From Pasteurella sp049670895 (lineage in GTDB: Bacteria; Pseudomonadota; Gammaproteobacteria; Enterobacterales; Pasteurellaceae): 64,000 nt of DNA. Each line of letters begins with the position of its first letter. Position 1 is the stretch's first letter. Location: the NCBI RefSeq assembly GCF_049670895.1, contig NZ_CP187170.1. The stretch is one strand, 5' to 3'. Position numbers and translations under genes: made by a program. Below are positions 1 to 7,520 of the stretch, in pieces. The notes under the pieces are model-generated. The model was not told the origin of the DNA. It ran no database searches and was given only the letters and a program-made list of their open reading frames with translations.

Positions 1-1
1 G

Positions 2-400
2 AAATTCATCGGTGAAATTAACGTGTTTGATGCCACGGTGATACAACGTATTGATGAGAAACGAGTAAAAGCCAATGTTGAAGGCAGAATTTGTGATATT
101 TATACCGCACTTAATGTGGTTGAAAATCAGAAATTGAAAGTATTATTGCGTCCAGAAGATATTGTGATTGAAGAACTTGATGAAAATGAAAGTTCAAAAG
201 CCATTGTTGGTCATGTTAGCGATCGTAACTATAAGGGAATGACATTAGAATCAAATATCACCCTTGATCACAACGGCATGAATGTACTGGTGAGCGAATT
301 TTTTAATGAAGACGATCCAAATATCGATCACTCTTTAGGTCAAAAAGTGGCATTAACATGGCACGAAGGCTGGGAGGTTGTGCTGAGCGATGAAGAATAA
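2..400 (+). CDS. potA: Spermidine/putrescine ABC transporter ATPase PotA, C-terminal part
   Basis: Only the C-terminal ~133 residues lie in the window; the frame is open from base 2, so the Walker and signature motifs are off the left edge. What remains is the regulatory TOBE-like domain of polyamine importer ATPases, visible as FIGEINVFDA followed by LLRPEDIVIEEL and a late LTWHEGWEVVL. PotA hydrolyses ATP at the inner face of the inner membrane to drive uptake through PotBC. The stop overlaps the potB start by 11 bases, showing translational coupling in a potABC operon. The identification rests on this domain plus the potB/potC neighbours. Confidence 0.93.
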   Translation, partial: KFIGEINVFDATVIQRIDEKRVKANVEGRICDIYTALNVVENQKLKVLLRPEDIVIEELDENESSKAIVGHVSDRNYKGMTLESNITLDHNGMNVLVSEFFNEDDPNIDHSLGQKVALTWHEGWEVVLSDEE

Positions 401-1244
401 CCTATTCCAAAAATCAACCATTGCCATGATTTTTGGCTGGATGATTTTCTTAGTTTTTGTACCGAATGTTTTGGTGCTCACCGTGAGTTTTCTCACGAGA
501 GACGGCAGCAATTTTTACGCCTTACCCTTTACATTAGAAAACTATACACGTTTATTTGAACCCTTATATGCTCAAGTAGTCTGGAATTCCTTGTATATGT
601 CGGGTTTGGCAACCATTGTGTGCTTATTGATTGGCTATCCATTCGCTTTTCTGCTCACAAAAATTAACCCGAAATATCGCCCATTCTTACTCTTTTTAGT
701 GGTGTTGCCGTTCTGGACGAACTCTCTAATCCGGATTTATGGCATGAAAATTTTCTTAGGGGTGAAAGGGATTTTAAACAGTACATTAATGTCTATTGGC
801 ATCATTGATGAACCTATCCGCATCTTAAATACGGAAGTTGCCGTTATTATCGGCTTAGTGTATTTGCTCCTTCCGTTTATGATTCTGCCACTTTATGCCA
901 CAATTGAAAAATTGGATCACCGTTTGCTTGAAGCAGCAAAAGACTTAGGGGCAAATGCTTTCCAACGTTTTATTAAAGTGATTATTCCCCTCACCATGCC
1001 GGGCATTATTGCAGGTTGCTTGCTTGTGCTATTACCTGCCATGGGGATGTTCTATGTTGCAGACTTATTAGGTGGTGCAAAAGTCTTGTTAGTGGGTAAC
1101 GTGATTAAGAGTGAATTCTTAATTTCGCGTAACTGGCCATTTGGTTCTGCAATTAGTATTGGTTTAACCCTCTTAATGGCATTGCTCATTTTTGTGTATT
1201 ACAGAGCAAGTAAATTAATGAATAAGAAAATGGAGTTGGAATAA
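390..1244 (+). CDS. potB: Spermidine/putrescine ABC transporter permease PotB
   Basis: This is an inner-membrane permease of 284 residues with about six hydrophobic segments. The EAA loop that docks the ATPase is at residues 181-200 (EAAKDLGANAFQRFIKVIIP). It forms the polyamine channel with PotC and is fed by PotD. The gene starts inside the end of potA and its stop codon overlaps the potC start, so the three genes are one transcript. Length and motif are typical of the BPD_transp_1 family. Confidence 0.96.
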   Translation: MKNNLFQKSTIAMIFGWMIFLVFVPNVLVLTVSFLTRDGSNFYALPFTLENYTRLFEPLYAQVVWNSLYMSGLATIVCLLIGYPFAFLLTKINPKYRPFLLFLVVLPFWTNSLIRIYGMKIFLGVKGILNSTLMSIGIIDEPIRILNTEVAVIIGLVYLLLPFMILPLYATIEKLDHRLLEAAKDLGANAFQRFIKVIIPLTMPGIIAGCLLVLLPAMGMFYVADLLGGAKVLLVGNVIKSEFLISRNWPFGSAISIGLTLLMALLIFVYYRASKLMNKKMELE

Positions 1245-2011
1245 TGAGCCGTTTGCTACGTAATATCTTTATGTTTGTGGTATACGCTTATTTGTATATC
1301 CCAATTATCATTCTTGTTACCAATTCATTTAATGATGATCGTTACGGTTTAACGTGGAAAGGCTTTAGCTGGAAATGGTACGAACGTTTATTTAACAACG
1401 ATACCTTGATCCAAGCGGCGATTCATTCCGTCACCATTGCCTTTTTTGCTGCAACCTTTGCCACCATCATCGGTGGATTAACCGCTATCGCACTTTATCG
1501 CTATCGTTTCCGTGGAAAACAGGCTGTGAGTGGTATGTTGTTTATCGTTATGATGTCGCCAGATATCGTAATGGCAGTATCACTATTGGCGTTATTTATG
1601 ATTGTGGGGATCAATTTAGGTTTCTGGTCATTATTATTGGCACACATTACTTTCTGCTTACCTTATGTGGTTGTGACCATTTTCTCAAGACTGAAAGGCT
1701 TTGATGCGAAAATGCTTGAGGCAGCAAAAGATTTGGGTGCGGGTGAAATTACGATTTTACGAAAAATCATCTTCCCACTTGCGTTACCAGCCATTATTTC
1801 AGGTTGGTTATTGAGCTTTACCATTTCATTAGATGATGTTGTGGTGTCCTCTTTTGTCAGTGGTGTAAGTTATGAAATTTTACCATTAAAAATCTTCTCA
1901 TTAGTGAAAACAGGTGTAACACCAGAAGTGAATGCATTGGCGACTATCATGATCGTCTTGTCTTTATTCCTCGTGGTATTAAGCCAAGTTATCGCAAGAA
2001 AAGAGAAATAA
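1244..2011 (+). CDS. potC: Spermidine/putrescine ABC transporter permease PotC
   Basis: This is the second permease, 255 residues with about six membrane segments and an EAA loop near residues 159-180 (EAAKDLGAGEITILRKIIFP) almost identical to that of PotB. It starts on the TAATG overlap with potB. A strong hairpin terminator follows at 2061-2092, so the downstream potD genes are probably expressed partly by read-through or from their own promoters. Confidence 0.96.
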   Translation: MSRLLRNIFMFVVYAYLYIPIIILVTNSFNDDRYGLTWKGFSWKWYERLFNNDTLIQAAIHSVTIAFFAATFATIIGGLTAIALYRYRFRGKQAVSGMLFIVMMSPDIVMAVSLLALFMIVGINLGFWSLLLAHITFCLPYVVVTIFSRLKGFDAKMLEAAKDLGAGEITILRKIIFPLALPAIISGWLLSFTISLDDVVVSSFVSGVSYEILPLKIFSLVKTGVTPEVNALATIMIVLSLFLVVLSQVIARKEK

Positions 2012-2060
2012 TCCTGACGGGAAAATAATACTTCACAAATCAATGAATACAAAATAGAAT

Positions 2061-2092
2061 ACGCCTTGCCTTGATTGACAAGGCGTTTTTTT
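2061..2092 (+). terminator. Rho-independent terminator after potC
   Basis: ACGCCTTG (2061-2068) pairs with CAAGGCGT (2079-2086) and is followed by a run of T. It lies between potC and potD, so it may attenuate rather than fully separate them. Confidence 0.8.
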
Positions 2093-2143
2093 ATCCCTCT
2101 CAACATGAGAGTCTTTTTACCCCTTAACCGGAGAATGATAGAA

Positions 2144-3226
2144 ATGAAAAAATTTGCGGGTCTTTTCACTGCTGGAATGATCGCTGTTGCACTCGCAGGC
2201 TGTAATGAAAAAGAGAAAGCAGCAGACACCACAAAAGCGCCTGAAGTAAAAAATGACACAGTTTACCTCTATACCTGGACTGAATATGTACCAGATGGTT
2301 TATTAGACGAGTTCACGAAAGAAACTGGCATTAAAGTGATCGTTTCAAGCTTAGAATCAAACGAAACGATGTATGCCAAATTAAAGACTCAAGGTGAAAC
2401 TGGTGGCTATGATGTGATTGCACCATCAAACTACTTCGTCTCTAAAATGAGCCGTGAAGGTATGCTTAAAGAGCTAGACCATAGCAAATTACCTGTTATC
2501 AAAGAGTTAAACCCAGATTGGTTAAACAAACCTTACGATAAAGGCAACAAATACTCATTACCACAACTTTTAGGTGCACCAGGTATTGCATTTAATACCA
2601 ACACCTATCAAGGTGAAAATTTCACTTCATGGGCAGACTTATGGAAACCTGAATTCAAAGGTAAAGTTCAATTACTTGATGATGCACGTGAAGTCTTCAA
2701 TATTGCGTTGTTAAAATTAGGACAAGATCCGAATACTCAAGATCCTGCTATCATTAAACAAGCTTATGAAGAATTATTAAAATTACGTCCAAACGTATTG
2801 TCTTTCAATTCTGACAACCCAGCAAATGCCTTCATTTCAAATGAAGTTGAGTTAGGTCAATTATGGAATGGTTCAGTACGTATTGCGAAAAAAGAACAAG
2901 CACCATTAAACATGGTATTCCCGAAAGAAGGACCTGTACTTTGGGTAGATACTTTAGCGATTCCATCTAATTCTAAAAATCCAGATGGAGCACATAAATT
3001 AATTAACTATTTATTAAGTGCTAAAGTTTCCGCTCAATTAACAGAAGAAATTGGTTACCCAACCTCTAACCTTGAAGCATTAAAACTGCTTCCAGCAGAA
3101 ATCACACAAGATCCTGCTATCTATCCAACAGCTGAAATCCTACAAAACAGCTACTGGCAAGATGATGTTGGTGATGCGGTTCAATATTACGAGCAATATT
3201 ACCAAGAATTAAAAGCTGCGAAATAA
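2144..3226 (+). CDS. potD: Polyamine-binding lipoprotein PotD (copy 1)
   Basis: This is the substrate-binding protein of the polyamine importer. The frame is open upstream to 2075, but the ATG at 2144 has GGAGA at 2130-2134 with good spacing and gives an N-terminus MKKFAGLFTAGMIAVALAGC, a lipoprotein signal with lipobox LAGC and Cys20 as the modified residue. A charged linker follows, then the SBP fold starting VYLYTWTEYVPDGLLDEF. The protein (360 aa) is closely similar along its length to the next gene. It is the anchored member of the pair, so presumably tethered to the inner membrane. It belongs functionally with potABC. Confidence 0.93.
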   Translation: MKKFAGLFTAGMIAVALAGCNEKEKAADTTKAPEVKNDTVYLYTWTEYVPDGLLDEFTKETGIKVIVSSLESNETMYAKLKTQGETGGYDVIAPSNYFVSKMSREGMLKELDHSKLPVIKELNPDWLNKPYDKGNKYSLPQLLGAPGIAFNTNTYQGENFTSWADLWKPEFKGKVQLLDDAREVFNIALLKLGQDPNTQDPAIIKQAYEELLKLRPNVLSFNSDNPANAFISNEVELGQLWNGSVRIAKKEQAPLNMVFPKEGPVLWVDTLAIPSNSKNPDGAHKLINYLLSAKVSAQLTEEIGYPTSNLEALKLLPAEITQDPAIYPTAEILQNSYWQDDVGDAVQYYEQYYQELKAAK

Positions 3227-3248
3227 TCTTTTTCGGCATATCATATTC

Positions 3249-3297
3249 AAAAGTGCGGTAAAAATTTTTATTTTTTCACCGCACTTTTCTCTTTTTT
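3249..3297. terminator. Inverted uptake-sequence pair acting as terminator
   Basis: AAAAGTGCGGT at 3249-3259 and ACCGCACTTTT at 3278-3288 form an 11-bp inverted repeat followed by T-rich sequence. Paired Hin-type uptake signals of this kind commonly serve as terminators in Pasteurellaceae. This one closes potD copy 1. Confidence 0.8.
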
Positions 3298-3420
3298 TCC
3301 TTCCCTTTTCCTTGCTTGGTTTAAATGCATTTTTAAGCAAAAATTTTATATAACAATTCATTTACAACCAACCTATTCTAGCCTAAAATCGCCTTTGTCC
3401 GTATCCATTCGGCATCTTCA

Positions 3421-3448
3421 GGTTGGTAAACGCAATCGTTTAACCAAC
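3421..3448 (+). promoter_or_regulatory. Stem-loop in the potD copy 2 leader
   Basis: GGTTGGTAAACG (3421-3432) and CGTTTAACCAAC (3437-3448) form an 11-12 bp stem with a one-base bulge and a 4-nt loop. T-rich sequence follows and the next start codon is 34 bases downstream. It could be an attenuator or an mRNA-stability element; no known riboswitch is recognisable. The preceding 3300-3420 is AT-rich and holds a possible -10 (TATATA near 3347). Confidence 0.4.
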
Positions 3449-3482
3449 ATCTTTTTCACCCCTTTTTTGGGAGTTTATCTTA

Positions 3483-4526
3483 ATGAAAAAATTAACTGGC
3501 ATTTTAACTGCTGGAATGATGATGCTGGGCGTCTCTAGTCACGCAAGCGCAGCTAACGAAGTGTATCTTTATACTTGGACAGAATATGTTCCAGAAGGAC
3601 TATTAGACGAATTTACTAAGCAAACAGGCATCAAAGTCATTGTTTCAAGTCTTGAATCCAATGAAACCATGTACGCCAAGCTCAAAACCTTAGGTAATAA
3701 TGGCGGCTATGATGTGATTGCACCAACGAGCTATTTTGTGTCAAAAATGGCACGTGAAGGCATGTTAAAACCTTTAGATCACAGTAAATTGCCTGTGATC
3801 AAGGAACTTGACCCTAATATGCTAGACCGTCCTTATGACAAAGGTAATAAATATTCTTTACCCCAATTATTTGGTGCAACAGGTATTGCTTATAACACCA
3901 CCAGTCAGGATCCTAATAAATTCCAATCTTGGGGGGATTTATGGCATGCGGACTTCAAAGGCAAGCTACAAATGTTAGATGACCCTCGCGAATTATTTAA
4001 TATCGCCCTTCTCAAAATGGGGAAAGACCCGAATACGCAAGATCCTGCCGTATTAAAAGAAGCCTATGAAGAACTTTTAAAACTTCGTCCAAATATTCTC
4101 TCTTTTAATTCCGATAATCCTGCGAGCAACTTTATTTCTGGCGAAACCGAAATCGGTCTGCTCTGGAATGGCTCAGTGCGGATTGCGAAAAACGAAGGAG
4201 CGTCGGTGGAAATGGTTTATCCAAAAGAAGGAACCATGCTATGGATTGATAACCTAGCCATTCCTGCTAATGTTAAAAATACCGAAAATGCTTACAAATT
4301 AATTAACTATTTGCTCAGTGCTGATGTATCTGAAAAATTGACCTTAAATATCGGCTATCCGACGTCAAATTTAGAAGCCTTAAAACGCTTACCTAAATCC
4401 TTGACGAGTGATCACGCCACCTTTTTAACCCAAGAGGTGATTAATCGTAGTCAATGGCAAGTTGATGTGGATAACGCCATTGATTTATACGAAAGTTACT
4501 ATCAAAAGCTCAAGGCGGCGAAATAG
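3483..4526 (+). CDS. potD: Periplasmic polyamine-binding protein PotD (copy 2)
   Basis: This is a 347-residue PotD paralogue. Unlike copy 1 it has an ordinary signal peptide, with cleavage expected after Ala23 (SHASA|ANEV) and no lipobox cysteine, so it should be soluble in the periplasm. The mature part starts VYLYTWTEYVPEGLLDEF and tracks copy 1 nearly residue by residue. The start follows GGGAG at 3469-3473. Two binding proteins sharing one PotABC could differ in polyamine preference or location; that is inference. A terminator follows at 4551. Confidence 0.93.
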   Translation: MKKLTGILTAGMMMLGVSSHASAANEVYLYTWTEYVPEGLLDEFTKQTGIKVIVSSLESNETMYAKLKTLGNNGGYDVIAPTSYFVSKMAREGMLKPLDHSKLPVIKELDPNMLDRPYDKGNKYSLPQLFGATGIAYNTTSQDPNKFQSWGDLWHADFKGKLQMLDDPRELFNIALLKMGKDPNTQDPAVLKEAYEELLKLRPNILSFNSDNPASNFISGETEIGLLWNGSVRIAKNEGASVEMVYPKEGTMLWIDNLAIPANVKNTENAYKLINYLLSADVSEKLTLNIGYPTSNLEALKRLPKSLTSDHATFLTQEVINRSQWQVDVDNAIDLYESYYQKLKAAK

Positions 4527-4550
4527 TCGGCAACCGTTGATTTTCATCAC

Positions 4551-4581
4551 AAAAAGATCTTCTTCATGAAGATCTTTTTTA
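4551..4581 (+). terminator. Rho-independent terminator after potD copy 2
   Basis: AAAAAGATCTTC (4551-4562) pairs with GAAGATCTTTTT (4568-4579) around a 5-nt loop and runs into T. Confidence 0.85.
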
Positions 4582-4627
4582 TGTTCTGCTTTAAGATAGG
4601 CGGATTCATTTAGATGAGGAGAATCAA

Positions 4628-5527
4628 ATGAGCAGCCCTATTTCCGAAAAATTAAGACATAAAATCCCGTTGATTGAGCCAGAAGCCTTAGGGCATGATG
4701 TCTGGCATATTTTAGCAGAACAACATTTTAAGGGTGTATTACCGCCAACTGCGGTCAAACATCTTTGTGAAAAATATCAACTCACGCCACAAGCATTTGC
4801 ATTAAAATTGTTACCGATGAGTACGGCTTATTCTCACGCCCCAATTTCAGAATACCATGTAGGGGCAATTGCCATCGGCGTGAGCGGTCATTTCTATTTT
4901 GGTGCCAATTTAGAATTTACACAGACCCATATTCAGCAAACCGTGCATGCAGAACAAAGTGCGATTTCTCACGCTTGGATGAATAAAGAACGTGCCATTA
5001 CCGATGTGGTCGTAAATTACACGCCATGTGGTCATTGCCGCCAATTTATGAATGAATTAAAAACCGCACCAGAATTAAAGGTGCATTTGCCACATAGCCA
5101 AAATAACTTGTTACACGATTATCTGCCCGATTCTTTTGGGCCTGCCCATCTTGATATCAGTCACTATTTATTGGACGAACATGATAATCAGCTGACATAC
5201 CCAACTGAAGATCCCCTAGTTTTAAGTGCATTGGAAGCCGCAAACGCAGCTCACGCCCCTTATTCCAAGGCATATCATGGTGTCGCAATTGAAACTTACG
5301 ATAAACGCATTTATCAAGGTAGCTATGCTGAAAATGTCGCTTTTAACCCGAGCTTACCTGCCTTACAAGTGGCTATCAATCATTTATTATTAAGTGGGGA
5401 CAGCCTAGATAACATACGCCATATTGTGATGATTGAAAAAGCAAGCCCATTAAGTTACCGAAAAATGAGCGAAGCCTTATTAGAGGGGCTATTAGGCAGC
5501 TATTCCTTCGAATACATTTTGCTATAA
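4628..5527 (+). CDS. cdd: Cytidine deaminase
   Basis: Hydrolytic deamination of (deoxy)cytidine to (deoxy)uridine in pyrimidine salvage, cytoplasmic. The 299-residue length and two-domain layout match the dimeric E. coli-type enzyme. The zinc and catalytic site is visible as His107-Ala-Glu109 and Pro-Cys134-Gly-His-Cys137. The C-terminal half is the non-catalytic repeat of the fold. AGGAG at 4616-4620 sits just upstream of the start. The gene is monocistronic, with terminators on both sides, and convergent with exbD. Confidence 0.96.
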   Translation: MSSPISEKLRHKIPLIEPEALGHDVWHILAEQHFKGVLPPTAVKHLCEKYQLTPQAFALKLLPMSTAYSHAPISEYHVGAIAIGVSGHFYFGANLEFTQTHIQQTVHAEQSAISHAWMNKERAITDVVVNYTPCGHCRQFMNELKTAPELKVHLPHSQNNLLHDYLPDSFGPAHLDISHYLLDEHDNQLTYPTEDPLVLSALEAANAAHAPYSKAYHGVAIETYDKRIYQGSYAENVAFNPSLPALQVAINHLLLSGDSLDNIRHIVMIEKASPLSYRKMSEALLEGLLGSYSFEYILL

Positions 5528-5533
5528 CAAGCC

Positions 5534-5563
5534 GAAAACTTTTTTAAAAAGTACCGCACTTTT
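5534..5563. repeat. Extended DNA uptake signal, intergenic copy
   Basis: The reverse complement of AAGTGCGGT is preceded by the tract GAAAACTTTTTTAAAAAG. Near-identical ~30-bp units occur at 14166, 15731, 40026 and 51396. This matches the known extended uptake signal, a core followed by AT-rich stretches. Confidence 0.75.
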
Positions 5564-5571
5564 CAGCACAT

Positions 5572-5604
5572 AAAAAAGAGCAAGTCCATAAACTTGCTCT
5601 TTTA
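5572..5604. terminator. Bidirectional terminator between cdd and exbD
   Basis: AAAAAAGAGCAAG (5572-5584) pairs with CTTGCTCTTTT (5593-5603). It has T runs on one side and A runs on the other, and lies between convergent genes. Confidence 0.85.
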
Positions 5605-5620
5605 TCATAAGGTTTCAGGA

Positions 5621-6031
5621 TTACTTGCTCACTTCTGTGACAAAACCGATTTTCTTCAACCCAGCTTCTTGTGCTAATTCTAGCACTTTCACCACATTGC
5701 GATATTCCACCGCCACATCAGCAGAAATCGCCACCACCACATCTTTATCTTCATTAAATTGCGTGGTGAAGGCGTTTTTTAGTTCCTCTTCATTCACCAT
5801 TTGTTCACCTAAATAGGTGCCCGATAAATTAATGGCAACACGCATAATTTTTTTAGGTTCTGCTTTTTGTTCCATATTTGCCGTGGGCAACTCAAGCTGA
5901 ATAGATTGCGTTAAGACAGGCATCGTAATCATGAAAACGATTAGCAGAACTAGCATCACATCAACCAGTGGCGTCACATTAATGTCTGACATTACGCCTT
6001 CTGATTCTTTATCAAATGAACCAAATGCCAT
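5621..6031 (-). CDS. exbD: Biopolymer transport protein ExbD
   Basis: This is an inner-membrane proton-channel component of the TonB energy system, 136 residues. It has a short cytoplasmic N-terminus, one membrane helix around residues 20-43 (NVTPLVDVMLVLLIVFMI, with the Asp that carries protons), and a periplasmic ExbD/TolR domain. It is the last gene of the leftward iron-uptake operon; only three bases separate it from exbB. A tolR identity is disfavoured because tonB and a TonB-dependent receptor precede it. Confidence 0.93.
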   Translation of the reverse strand: MAFGSFDKESEGVMSDINVTPLVDVMLVLLIVFMITMPVLTQSIQLELPTANMEQKAEPKKIMRVAINLSGTYLGEQMVNEEELKNAFTTQFNEDKDVVVAISADVAVEYRNVVKVLELAQEAGLKKIGFVTEVSK

Positions 6032-6034
6032 GCC

Positions 6035-6697
6035 TTACTCTCCTTTTTTATTTAATAAATAGACATAGATATCATGTGCAAATGCATCAAGATCTTGTGA
6101 AAGATTGCGATTTAAACGTGAAAGCGTGTTGTAGGCTAACACGGCAGGAATCGCCACAAAAAGCCCCATGGCAGTGGCAACCAATGCCTCACCAATCGGT
6201 GCAGACACAGTAGCAATACTCACCTGACCTTGCTGACTGATGTCCATCAATGCATTAAAAATCCCCCATACCGTACCGAATAAACCAATAAAAGGTGCCA
6301 CTGCACCAATGGAGGCTAATGCAACCAACCCACCATCGAACTGACGTAAAGTTTGGCTTAAAGCATGGCGGATATTGAGGGTTAAATAATCTTTTAAGGC
6401 TAAGTGAGAATGCAACCCTTGGGTTTTTTGTTCTTGATAACGATGGTAAGAAGGCAATACCCCTTTTAAAACGGTCGCCACCACAGAAGGGTCTTTTGCC
6501 ATCTCCGCTTCAGCTTGTTGGATAGTTTCTGCCGCCCAAAAACGAGCCAAGGTGCGTTTATTCCGTTTTTTCACATTCATCATTTTCAACGCACGAATAC
6601 AAATAATGCTCCAAGAAATTATACTCATTAACACTAAAATCGAAAAAGATGTTGTTAATACAATGTCTTGTTGCTCAAAAATATGGATTAAATTCAT
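6035..6697 (-). CDS. exbB: Biopolymer transport protein ExbB
   Basis: This is the MotA/TolQ/ExbB-family subunit that forms the pentameric proton channel around ExbD, 220 residues. It has an N-terminal helix near residues 15-35, a cytoplasmic loop, and two C-terminal helices including ASIGAVAPFIGLFGTVWGI, the family's signature region. It is followed directly by exbD and preceded by tonB. The order tonB-exbB-exbD differs from the more usual exbB-exbD-tonB and suggests a module dedicated to the upstream receptor. Confidence 0.93.
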   Translation of the reverse strand: MNLIHIFEQQDIVLTTSFSILVLMSIISWSIICIRALKMMNVKKRNKRTLARFWAAETIQQAEAEMAKDPSVVATVLKGVLPSYHRYQEQKTQGLHSHLALKDYLTLNIRHALSQTLRQFDGGLVALASIGAVAPFIGLFGTVWGIFNALMDISQQGQVSIATVSAPIGEALVATAMGLFVAIPAVLAYNTLSRLNRNLSQDLDAFAHDIYVYLLNKKGE

Positions 6698-6725
6698 ACA
6701 ATAAAACCTCTAAAAAATAAAAAAA

Positions 6726-7487
6726 CTACGCGGCTGCACCGCACTTAAATACAATGTTAAAACTCACCGACCCTACAACAGCCTTGCCGTTTTGTTTTGC
6801 TGGGCTGTAAATATGAGAAGACGCCATGCGTTTTGCTTGATTATCTAAACGCTTAATTCCAGAAGAAGAAATAATGTCCACTTGGCTAGCCTTACCCGTT
6901 TCTGAAATAATGACTTTCAAGCCTACTTTACCCGCATCATCCGCTTCATTAGAAATATCCGAGCATTGTCCTTTCATAGAACGCCCATAACCTGCCCCTA
7001 ATGCGGCACTGGTTGCGGCATTGCCTTGTGTGGAGGTGCTCGTTGGTGAACCATTCGGATTACCAATTGGCTGATTATTGCCCGCAAGTGCGGTGCTTTT
7101 TTCAGATTTTTTCTCTTTACTCTGCACTTTCTTTTCTACTTTCTTTTCCACTTTTTTCGGCTTTGGTTTTGGCTTAGGTGGTGCGGGTTTTGGTTTTTCA
7201 GGTTCTGGTGTCGGTTCTGGCTTAACAATGTCCGCCACTTCCTCATTGACCTGCGTGGAGACAATCTCTTCAACAGGTGGTGGAGAGTCTGGTGGGGTTT
7301 CAGGTTCTGGCTCAGGAGCAGAGGGGGCTTCCACCCCCAACGCAACCTCGACCATTTGTAAATTCCCGAGTGTCTCTTCAAATTCATAATCATTTTGCAA
7401 GGTGATCTTTGATAAGCCCCACGCTAATAAGAGATGAACACAAGCGACACTCAACACAACAATAAAAGAATGAAGTCTATTTTTCAT
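6726..7487 (-). CDS. tonB: Energy transducer TonB
   Basis: TonB spans the periplasm and transmits proton-motive force to outer-membrane receptors. The frame is open to a TTG at 7496, but the ATG at 7487 has an AGG about 9 bases upstream and gives the expected MKNRLHSFIVVLSV membrane anchor. A long Pro/Glu then Pro/Lys spacer follows (PEPEPETPP, PKPKPKK), with the TonB C-terminal domain over roughly the last 80 residues ending in a Cys-containing tail. An uptake signal is embedded in the coding sequence at 7086-7094. It is the third gene of the receptor operon. Confidence 0.92.
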   Translation of the reverse strand: MKNRLHSFIVVLSVACVHLLLAWGLSKITLQNDYEFEETLGNLQMVEVALGVEAPSAPEPEPETPPDSPPPVEEIVSTQVNEEVADIVKPEPTPEPEKPKPAPPKPKPKPKKVEKKVEKKVQSKEKKSEKSTALAGNNQPIGNPNGSPTSTSTQGNAATSAALGAGYGRSMKGQCSDISNEADDAGKVGLKVIISETGKASQVDIISSSGIKRLDNQAKRMASSHIYSPAKQNGKAVVGSVSFNIVFKCGAAA

Positions 7488-7520
7488 TATTAACAACCTA
7501 TATCAATAACAATGGCTCAC

